A stretch of 19,774 nucleotides of DNA, taken from NCBI GenBank assembly GCA_000435755.1, contig FR889083.1, positions 1 through 19,774 of the forward strand. The letters run 5' to 3'. Source of the DNA: Clostridium sp. CAG:508. GTDB taxonomy: Bacteria; Bacillota; Clostridia; TANB77; CAG-508. Positions 13,963-19,774 of this stretch are shown here, in pieces. The first letter of the stretch is position 1. Each line of letters begins with the position of its first letter. The position numbers and the translations under genes were made by a program. The notes below the pieces were generated by a model, which had not been told where the DNA came from, did no database searches, and worked only from the letters and a program-made list of their open reading frames with translations.

Positions 13963-13991
13963 ATTATAACACTAATTTTATTATATGTCAA
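13963..13991 (-). promoter_or_regulatory. Perfect-consensus sigma-A promoter of the small RNA
   Basis: Minus strand: TTGACA (13991-13986), 17-bp spacer, TATAAT (13968-13963), preceded by TGT (extended -10). It is the best promoter in the window. A palindrome, AGTGTTAT-T-ATAACACT (13957-13973), covers the -10 and probable start site. Confidence 0.9.
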
Positions 13992-14013
13992 ATTTTTGAA
14001 AAAATTCATAAAA

Positions 14014-14544
14014 TTAATTAGAAAGTGAATTTAAAATTTCTGGATAAATTCTGTAAGCATTTTCTTTCCAATTATCTACAATTCTTTTTGCTTCTTCACG
14101 AGAACCAGCAAAAACGCTAATTTCAAAAATACAGCTATTGTTTTCATTTATCTTACAAGTAACAGTATATTCATTTTCACTTTTAGGAGTATATTCAGCA
14201 GTAATAGATTCTTTTTGAGCAGTTTCTTTTAATTCTCCCGAAAATGAGGTATCAACCTTCAATTTTATTATGCCTGGAATCATATCATGAGTAAGGTCCA
14301 AAGTAGCCTTTCCAAGGTCTGTAATTTGATATACATTTTTGCCATCTTTATTAAAGCAAACAATATAATTTCTTTCTATTAAATCAAGTAAAAACTGTTG
14401 AAAATAAAAATAGTTCATATCCATAACAGCTAATACTAACCTTAATAGCCCATCATTAGTAATGGGATTTTCCATTTTATTTAAAATATATAAAATTAAA
14501 ACTTTATTTTCTGCTAATACTTCTCCGTCTTGTGTTAATTTCAA
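14014..14544 (-). CDS. DUF4364 family protein (winged-helix, PadR-like)
   Basis: 176 residues. The N-terminal part, EVLAENKVLILYILNKM then ITNDGLLRLVL, LLDLIERNYIV and DGKNVYQITDLGKATLDL, is a winged-helix DNA-binding fold typical of the clostridial DUF4364 family. The second half is a beta-rich domain (EYTVTCKINENNSCIFEISV) ending in a helix EEAKRIVDNW. It is probably a transcription factor; targets are unknown. I chose TTG at 14544, which is 9 nt from AGGAG (14558-14554); the TTG at 14553 touches that site. The transcript has no terminator before the small RNA, so it may run through it to T2. Confidence 0.85.
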   Translation of the reverse strand: MKLTQDGEVLAENKVLILYILNKMENPITNDGLLRLVLAVMDMNYFYFQQFLLDLIERNYIVCFNKDGKNVYQITDLGKATLDLTHDMIPGIIKLKVDTSFSGELKETAQKESITAEYTPKSENEYTVTCKINENNSCIFEISVFAGSREEAKRIVDNWKENAYRIYPEILNSLSN

Positions 14545-14578
14545 TTGTTTCAACTCCTATCAAATGCATGATATTTGA

Positions 14579-14587
14579 ATTATACCA
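14579..14587 (-). promoter_or_regulatory. Extended -10 promoter of the DUF4364 gene
   Basis: Minus strand TGG-TATAAT (14587-14579) without a good -35. An imperfect palindrome CAAAT-N7-ATTTG (14561-14577) lies between it and the start codon and could be an operator, possibly for the gene's own product. Confidence 0.5.
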
Positions 14588-14626
14588 TATATAAATGTAA
14601 AATGCTATATTAACTATAAGAAAAAT

Positions 14627-14848
14627 TTAAAAGCCAATCTTGGGTTGAATTCCAAGTCCATCTCCTATACAAGTTGGACCTTCAATATCAGGGTTTTTAT
14701 GTTTAGGAGTAGAGATTTTTAATGAATTAACAAAATCAGTTTTTTCTTTTGAAACATTGTTAGACTGAGCTACTTCGAGCATTTTTACAGGTTCTTTTTT
14801 TGAAAGAAGGTTTCTGAAAAACGAAAATATATTTTTAAAAAACTTCAT
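14627..14848 (-). CDS. 73-residue small protein coupled to the transglutaminase-like gene, unknown function
   Basis: An amphipathic/hydrophobic N-terminus (MKFFKNIFSFFRNLLSKKEP), a polar middle and a distinctive C-terminus, PTCIGDGLGIQPKIGF, with the only Cys at residue 60. The ATG is separated by one nucleotide from the TAA of the upstream enzyme gene and uses a perfect AAGGAGG inside that gene's last codons, so translation is coupled. I do not recognise a named family. The pairing with a transglutaminase-like enzyme and the compact Gly-rich C-terminus raise the possibility that it is the enzyme's substrate or partner; this is inference. Confidence 0.75.
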   Translation of the reverse strand: MKFFKNIFSFFRNLLSKKEPVKMLEVAQSNNVSKEKTDFVNSLKISTPKHKNPDIEGPTCIGDGLGIQPKIGF

Positions 14849-14849
14849 A

Positions 14850-16229
14850 TTATCTTTCCTCCTTTTGAGCAGCATCTATTCTTCCAGAGCTTTTAGTTAA
14901 ATCTTCTACTATCTCTTCAACTTTATCACTTTCCCATGGTCTTACGCCATTTGTTAAACTTAAATCATCCTCATAACACTCAAATTTTTCTTCGAACTCC
15001 TTTTGAGAAAGTTCAATAAATTGTCCACTTTCTTTATCTGCAAAGTAAAACTTGTTTCCTACCTTAGGAAGATTTGCATATACATATAATACAGGTCTTT
15101 GCAAATTGTCAGTCTTAGAATATACTCTATTAACAACACATTTGTTGAAATGAAGATTAGGATTTGCTAAAAGTACATCTTCTAGGATTGCAGATGTTGA
15201 ATTAATACAAGTGGTAAATTCTGGACAATATCTCTGTAATAATTTAAATTGCATCTCGATGCTTTTTTCGGCAGATAAACCAAAATCGTCAATTTGTTTA
15301 GATTTTTCCATTAAATTCTTTATTGGAAAGTTTCCTTCTTTATCTGCAATACCAATATTAGTATAAATTTGTCTCAAAACAGATTCAGACATATTGAATG
15401 TGGCATCTGACAATTCATCGTCATTCTCATGAGCTCTAGTATCCTCACCATTACTTTTTATATCATGTTTTCTTATCTCCTCATAACTTCTACAAAAGTT
15501 ATTTGGTCTACCACCAAATCTTTGTGCAGCTAAATTCCAAGTTGGATCCAAAATAGTATTACCTGTAACAGTGCCTCCATCTTGAGTAGGAAATTCCATA
15601 TTAATTAATTTCAAAAATGAATGATGTTTTCCAGATATCCTTTGTGTTTCTACTCCAATTCTTCCAAGAATATATTGCTCAACCTGCGCGATTCCGTTAC
15701 ATACTCCATAACCAGAATCTATGATTTTCCACAATGCACGAGCAACACCAGCATCTGATACCTCAGTATTAAAATCAGGAGAATAACTTATTTGCTTACC
15801 AATAGCATTATCAATAAATGCTACTTTTTCTATATTACTCCATTCAGGATTTAAACTTTGAATAAGTTGATCTATCCATGCTTCTCCATGTAAATATTCT
15901 TCCGCAGTTGAATAAGATATTCCTATATTATCACTTATATCCATTTGAGGGCAAACTTCACATAACTTTTTTAGTCCCTCTCTTTCAGTATCTGAAATTT
16001 CCATAGGATTTATATGAATAGACTCATCAAGCCCCTTATATGCTTCAAAATCACTTGCACTTAAATCAGGTCTAATAAATCCATTTTTGCAAGTTAATGC
16101 AATTGCAGAAGTATATTCTGGTGGTAAAGCTGATAAATCCATTCTATCCTTGATTTCTTGAGGTAAAGTAGCAAAAAGCTTTCTTTTTTCACCGAACAGA
16201 TATATTAATGTTATAAATTTTGTTAGCAA
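14850..16229 (-). CDS. Transglutaminase-like (papain-fold) cysteine enzyme, C-terminal part of a probable frameshifted gene
   Basis: The open frame is 459 residues. The core is a transglutaminase-like domain: IEKVAFIDNAIGKQISYS (133-150), YGVCNGIAQVEQY with nucleophile Cys177, KHHSFLKL with His202/203, and TILDPTWNL with Asp228. Order and spacing of Cys-His-Asp match the transglutaminase/protease superfamily. The rest (about 260-459) is helical then beta-rich, without a family I can name. No signal peptide is seen, so it acts in the cytosol. The frame has no credible start at its 5' end (TTG 16229 lacks a Shine-Dalgarno; ATG 16142 has a weak AAGGA). The residues FGEKRKLFATLPQEIKDRMD read as a direct continuation of the upstream repeat protein, which suggests one gene of about 730 codons split by a +1 frameshift near 16195. 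Confidence 0.75.
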   Translation of the reverse strand: MLTKFITLIYLFGEKRKLFATLPQEIKDRMDLSALPPEYTSAIALTCKNGFIRPDLSASDFEAYKGLDESIHINPMEISDTEREGLKKLCEVCPQMDISDNIGISYSTAEEYLHGEAWIDQLIQSLNPEWSNIEKVAFIDNAIGKQISYSPDFNTEVSDAGVARALWKIIDSGYGVCNGIAQVEQYILGRIGVETQRISGKHHSFLKLINMEFPTQDGGTVTGNTILDPTWNLAAQRFGGRPNNFCRSYEEIRKHDIKSNGEDTRAHENDDELSDATFNMSESVLRQIYTNIGIADKEGNFPIKNLMEKSKQIDDFGLSAEKSIEMQFKLLQRYCPEFTTCINSTSAILEDVLLANPNLHFNKCVVNRVYSKTDNLQRPVLYVYANLPKVGNKFYFADKESGQFIELSQKEFEEKFECYEDDLSLTNGVRPWESDKVEEIVEDLTKSSGRIDAAQKEER

Positions 16230-17019
16230 AAGATATTTGTTCTTTCATAGGAAAATATCTAACCACACTTTGAATAGAAATCCCGTTTTTAGAAAAGAAG
16301 TCAGTGTGTTCATTGACGTAATCAATGAAAAAGTCAGTATCCATTGAGCCCAAAACTTGAGATGCTTCATGAGGTTTTAGATCATAGGTATTGTTTAATA
16401 TTATAGATGCCTTTGTTGTATCAGATATAGTTGTAAGAATATCGGTTTTGTAATAGTTATCAAGAGGCATAACATCTAATAAGTGCAATTTGACCTTTTC
16501 ATCGTTAACACTACAAATAATCCTAGAAATTGAATATTCACTTAATTTTAACTCTTCATTTAAATAATCAATATCACTTAAAAAAGTGAATTTATCACTA
16601 TCAGACAAAGACTTTGCCATAGATTCTATAGAGTCCTTGCCAAGTTTTAAACTTTGAAGTGAATGTGAGTTTTTAAGTAGTTTTAACTTACAAGAACTAT
16701 CTAATGATTCTAGTAAGTCATTAAACTGATAAGTATAAAGATCTGAGAATGGACTGTCTGGAGTTAGCAATAATTGAAGTCTTAAATTACTATCAGAAAT
16801 AGACATTGCAATATCAACTCGTACTTGTCCACGTAATTTTCTAAAATGTTCAAAATTGAGTAAATCCAACTTTTGGCTATCATTTAGATAATTATCAATC
16901 AAAGAAATTAAATCCTTTTCAGTTAAATTATCACAACTAGCTAAAGTGTCTCTATCTGCAAATACACTTAATTTATCATTTGAACTTTCCAAAATTTCTC
17001 TTAAGTCTTTTTCGCTCAT
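16189..17019 (-). CDS. Helical-repeat protein, probable N-terminal part of the transglutaminase-like protein
   Basis: 276 residues of degenerate ~32-residue helical repeats. Each carries an S-x-(S/N)D-x-x-K-L-x-L-L-like core, seen at about residues 44, 73, 105, 137, 170 and 197. It is Ser/Leu/Asp-rich, without cysteine clusters or membrane segments; such alpha-solenoids usually bind proteins. The ATG at 17019 has GGAGG 5 nt upstream. The frame ends in TGA at 16191-16189, the only TGA stop in the window, and overlaps the downstream enzyme frame by 41 nt in the +1 phase. Reading on in that phase gives smooth protein continuity, so the stop is probably caused by an extra base (mutation or sequence error). 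Confidence 0.7.
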   Translation of the reverse strand: MSEKDLREILESSNDKLSVFADRDTLASCDNLTEKDLISLIDNYLNDSQKLDLLNFEHFRKLRGQVRVDIAMSISDSNLRLQLLLTPDSPFSDLYTYQFNDLLESLDSSCKLKLLKNSHSLQSLKLGKDSIESMAKSLSDSDKFTFLSDIDYLNEELKLSEYSISRIICSVNDEKVKLHLLDVMPLDNYYKTDILTTISDTTKASIILNNTYDLKPHEASQVLGSMDTDFFIDYVNEHTDFFSKNGISIQSVVRYFPMKEQISFANKIYNINISVR

Positions 17020-17086
17020 AATTTCCTCCAATGACTACATTGTATACTAAATTATTAAAAAAATAAATAGTAAAAAAATAAAAAAC

Positions 17087-17115
17087 TTTACAAATGGAAA
17101 AATATACCGTAAAAT
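17087..17115 (+). promoter_or_regulatory. Promoter of the J-domain gene
   Basis: TTTACA (17087-17092), 17-bp spacer, TAAAAT (17110-17115); each hexamer is one base from consensus. The start codon follows 21 nt later with GGGG as ribosome site. Confidence 0.65.
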
Positions 17116-17136
17116 ATAGTAGTATAAGGGGAAAAA

Positions 17137-17862
17137 ATGAAAACTCTATATGAAATATTAGAAGTAAGTGAAACAGCTTCAAAAGAAATAATAGAAAAAG
17201 CATATAAAACATTAGCTAAAAAATATCATCCTGATTTACAAGAAACTGCTGACAAAGAAAAAGCAGAAGAAATGATGAAAAAAATAAATGAAGCATATGA
17301 TACTTTAAATGATGAAGTTAAAAGAAAGAAATATGATGAAGAGTTAGCCGAAAAGAGACAAAGAGAAGAAAGCAATAAGTTTAGCAATAATTCATATAAT
17401 CAACAACAATATTACCAACAACCAAACATGAATAATAATCAACAAAATTATTATCAGCAAGCAAATAGTAACAAACAAAATTCAGGTGGTTCAAACCAAG
17501 CAAAAGTAAATAATGAGTATATGAATGCTAAAATGGCAGAAGAATATAGAAGACAACAAGAAGAAATTCAAAGAAATATGCAGCAACAATATCAGCAGAA
17601 ATATCAAAAGGCTTATGAAAATTATTTAAGAAGTTTAGGATATAAGATAAAATATAAATGGACATGGAATAGAGTTAAAGACTTATTGAAAACACTTTTA
17701 ATAACACTAATAATATTAGTAATTTTGTGGTTTTTCCCACCAACACACAAAATAATAATGGAATTTTATGAGTCAAACACGGTAATACAAGTTATAGTAG
17801 ATATAATACTTGGAATATTTAAAGGAATATGGAATGGAATTCGCTCAATTTTTGTTAAATAA
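17137..17862 (+). CDS. Membrane-anchored J-domain (DnaJ-like) protein
   Basis: 241 residues. An N-terminal J domain (about 3-68) with the HPD motif at 31-33 stimulates Hsp70/DnaK ATPase. It is followed by a Gln/Asn/Tyr-rich low-complexity linker (about 78-165) and a C-terminal hydrophobic segment (about 185-201, [14 protein letters not shown]), with a second, more amphipathic one at about 216-234. There is no Gly/Phe-rich region, zinc-binding cysteines or DnaJ C-terminal domain, so it is a type C co-chaperone that probably recruits DnaK to the membrane. Monocistronic, with its own promoter. No clear terminator is seen before the aspS promoter. Confidence 0.9.
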   Translation: MKTLYEILEVSETASKEIIEKAYKTLAKKYHPDLQETADKEKAEEMMKKINEAYDTLNDEVKRKKYDEELAEKRQREESNKFSNNSYNQQQYYQQPNMNNNQQNYYQQANSNKQNSGGSNQAKVNNEYMNAKMAEEYRRQQEEIQRNMQQQYQQKYQKAYENYLRSLGYKIKYKWTWNRVKDLLKTLLITLIILVILWFFPPTHKIIMEFYESNTVIQVIVDIILGIFKGIWNGIRSIFVK

Positions 17863-17876
17863 ATTAAGCGACAATA

Positions 17877-17905
17877 TTGAAACACAAACAAAAATGGTAT
17901 ATAAT
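17877..17905 (+). promoter_or_regulatory. Sigma-A promoter of aspS
   Basis: TTGAAA (17877-17882), 17-bp spacer, TATAAT (17900-17905). The start codon is 31 nt downstream, leaving no room for a T-box leader. Confidence 0.8.
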
Positions 17906-17935
17906 AGGTACCAAACGTAAAAAGGAGATGGAAAT

Positions 17936-19687
17936 ATGTATAGAGATCACAATTGTGGAGAATTAACAATAAAAAACGTAGGAGAAACAGTAACAATAGC
18001 TGGCTGGGTACAAAAAATTAGAAACCTAGGCTCAATGGTATTTATAGATTTACGTGATCAATTTGGAATTACACAAATAGTAGTATCAGCTGATAACAAA
18101 GAACAATTAACAGATATAGTTTCAGAATGTGTTATTCAAGTAGTTGGAAAAGTAATTGAAAGAAGCAACAAAAATACTAAAATTCCAACAGGAGAAATCG
18201 AAGTAGAAGCTGAAAAAATAGAAATATTAGGAAAATGTAAAACTATATTACCATTTGAAGTTAACTCAGATAAAACAGGAGAAGTAAAAGAAGACTTAAG
18301 ACTAGAATACCGTTTCCTAGATTTAAGAAATGATAAATTACATAAAACAATATTACTTCGTAATGAAGTAATGAAAACACTTCGTAAAAAAATGGATGAA
18401 ATGGGATTTACAGAAATTCAAACACCAATATTAGCAAACTCTTCACCAGAAGGAGCAAGAGACTACTTAGTACCAAGTAGAATTCATCCAGGCGAATTTT
18501 ATGCACTTCCACAAGCACCACAACAATTTAAACAATTGTTAATGGTATCAGGTTTTGATAAATACTATCAAATAGCACCATGTTTTAGAGATGAAGATCC
18601 TAGAGCAGATAGAGCACCAGGAGAGTTCTACCAACTAGACTTTGAAATGAGTTTTGCAGAACAAGATGATGTATTAAAAGTATTAGGTGAAATATTTACA
18701 ACAGTTTTCAAAACACATACAGACTGGGAAGTAGATGAAATGCCATTTAAACGTATTCCATATTTAGAAGCTATGGAAAAATACGGAAGTGACAAACCAG
18801 ACTTAAGAAACCCACTTATAATTCAAGATGTTACAGAAATATTTAAAAATGTTGATTTTACACCATTTAAAGACAAAACAGTTAAAGCAATTGTAGTAGA
18901 TGGTGCAGCAGAACAAAGCAGAAAATTCTTTGATGGAATGTCAGACTTTGCTACAACTGAAGCTGGCGCAAAAATGTTAGGTTGGGTTAAAGTTGACAAT
19001 GAAAATGTATTATCAGGTGGAGTAGCAAAATACATAACACCAGAAGTTCAAAAAGAATTAGAAGAAAAAATAGGAATGAAGAAAAACTCAGCTGTATTCT
19101 TTATAGCAGACGAATTCAAAACAGTTCAAAAAATAGCAGGAGCTGTTCGTATTGAATTAGGAAATAGATTAGATTTATTAGAGAAAAATGTATATCGTTT
19201 ATGCTATATAGTGGATTTCCCAATGTATGAATTATCAGACGAAGGAAAAGTTGACTTCAACCATAATCCATTCTCAATGCCACAAGGTGGAATGGAAGCA
19301 TTAATGACAAAAAATCCACTAGAAATACTAGCATATCAATATGATGTTGTATGTAATGGATATGAAGTAGCTTCAGGAGCTGTTAGAAACCACAGCCCAG
19401 AGCTAATGGTAAAAGCATTTGAAATTGCAGGATATAGCGAAGAAGAAGTAAAAACAAGATTTGGTGCATTATATAATGCATTCCAATACGGAACACCACC
19501 ACATGCTGGTGCTGCTCCTGGATTAGATAGAATGGTAATGCTTGTAGCTGACAGCAAAAACATTCGTGAAGTAATTGCCTTCCCTAAAAATAAAAAGGCA
19601 AGAGACTTACTTATGAGAGCACCAAGTAGAGTACATGAACAACAATTAAGGGATGTTCATATTAGAATTGTAGAAAAAGAAAAATAA
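17936..19687 (+). CDS. aspS: Aspartyl-tRNA synthetase, bacterial type
   Basis: 583 residues, usual for bacterial class IIb AspRS. An N-terminal OB anticodon-binding domain (about 1-105, with GWVQKIRNLGSMVFIDLRD at 23-41) is followed by the catalytic core: PEGARDYLVPSR (171-182), APQQFKQLLM (194-203), and motif 2 FRDEDPRADRAPGEFYQLDF (218-237). The GAD insertion lies at about 290-425, and motif 3 GLDRMVMLVADS (529-540) follows. The motif 2 wording PGEFYQLD is a known variant of the more common PEFTQID form. Strong AAAGGAGATG ribosome site. It charges tRNA-Asp; whether it also charges tRNA-Asn cannot be decided here. Confidence 0.95.
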   Translation: MYRDHNCGELTIKNVGETVTIAGWVQKIRNLGSMVFIDLRDQFGITQIVVSADNKEQLTDIVSECVIQVVGKVIERSNKNTKIPTGEIEVEAEKIEILGKCKTILPFEVNSDKTGEVKEDLRLEYRFLDLRNDKLHKTILLRNEVMKTLRKKMDEMGFTEIQTPILANSSPEGARDYLVPSRIHPGEFYALPQAPQQFKQLLMVSGFDKYYQIAPCFRDEDPRADRAPGEFYQLDFEMSFAEQDDVLKVLGEIFTTVFKTHTDWEVDEMPFKRIPYLEAMEKYGSDKPDLRNPLIIQDVTEIFKNVDFTPFKDKTVKAIVVDGAAEQSRKFFDGMSDFATTEAGAKMLGWVKVDNENVLSGGVAKYITPEVQKELEEKIGMKKNSAVFFIADEFKTVQKIAGAVRIELGNRLDLLEKNVYRLCYIVDFPMYELSDEGKVDFNHNPFSMPQGGMEALMTKNPLEILAYQYDVVCNGYEVASGAVRNHSPELMVKAFEIAGYSEEEVKTRFGALYNAFQYGTPPHAGAAPGLDRMVMLVADSKNIREVIAFPKNKKARDLLMRAPSRVHEQQLRDVHIRIVEKEK

Positions 19688-19690
19688 AAT

Positions 19691-19732
19691 CAAATGAAGA
19701 AACTGTCGAATTTTAGACAGTTTTTTCATTTG
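19691..19732 (+). terminator. Rho-independent terminator of aspS
   Basis: A 17-bp stem (19691-19707 with 19716-19732, one G-U) and 8-nt loop, with six T at 19721-19726 inside the 3' arm, so the inner 7-bp GC-richer stem plus T-run is the functional terminator. The remaining 42 bases to the window end show no gene. Confidence 0.8.
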
Positions 19733-19774
19733 ACTGAAAAAACCTTACAAAATATTAATTGAGTGGTGTAATTA

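Noticed and set aside
13887..13991. Small RNA as an ordinary attenuator or leader of a minus-strand gene
   Set aside because: No open frame follows on the minus strand before proS, and the transcript ends in a terminator after about 70 nt.
16189..16229. Stop-codon readthrough of TGA as the link between the two halves
   Set aside because: Reading TGA as sense leads to a TAG after about 17 codons; only the +1 phase joins the downstream domain.
17863..17935. Possible T-box riboswitch before aspS (and before proS)
   Set aside because: The promoter leaves only about 24 nt of leader for aspS, and proS is 16 nt from scpB; no T-box or specifier structure fits.

Overview
This is an AT-rich chromosomal segment from a low-GC Gram-positive anaerobe, most likely an uncultured, possibly spore-forming member of the Clostridia. 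The evidence is: AGA is the dominant arginine codon, with ATA and TTA heavily used; Shine-Dalgarno sites are of the AAGGAGG type; sigma-A promoters are close to consensus; a DUF4364 protein, a PdaB-like protein and a Cys-rich coat-like protein are present; and stop codons are almost all TAA. There are no rRNA, tRNA, CRISPR or insertion-sequence features.

Layout. 1-420 is the 3' end of a pilin-like gene. 460-1413 is a self-contained unit for an acyltransferase-fold protein that lacks the usual catalytic His. 1471-4564 holds a Ca2+-type P-ATPase and a small membrane protein. 4645-5799 is a cysteine desulfurase, convergent with an XRE regulator (5840-6055) that is divergent from a small helical protein. 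6485-7424 has two half-size TauE/SafE permease genes, the second frameshifted, and a 46-residue protein. 7472-7968 is a minus-strand Cys-rich protein behind a sigma-K-like promoter. 8044-10105 has murI, a Nudix hydrolase and a degenerate polysaccharide deacetylase. 10173-10980 is a tandem OB-fold SSB-like gene. A minus-strand 63-residue acidic protein and scpB-proS diverge from back-to-back promoters near 11270.

The most notable element lies between proS and the DUF4364 gene (13683-13991). It looks like a complete, compact type I toxin-antitoxin locus. A plus-strand promoter drives a 27-codon hydrophobic peptide with a structured leader. A convergent perfect-consensus minus-strand promoter drives a roughly 70-nt RNA. 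The two transcripts share direct repeats that make the small RNA complementary to the toxin start region, and their separate terminators carry complementary loops. The logic matches the par (fst/RNAII) locus of plasmid pAD1, but the peptide is not an obvious Fst and the terminators are not shared.

Downstream on the minus strand, 17019-14627 encodes a helical-repeat protein, a transglutaminase-like domain with a Cys-His-Asp triad (probably one ORF split by a +1 frameshift) and a 73-residue companion protein starting 1 nt after the enzyme stop. This looks like an uncharacterised enzyme/small-protein cassette. The window ends with a membrane-anchored J-domain protein and aspS, each with its own promoter.
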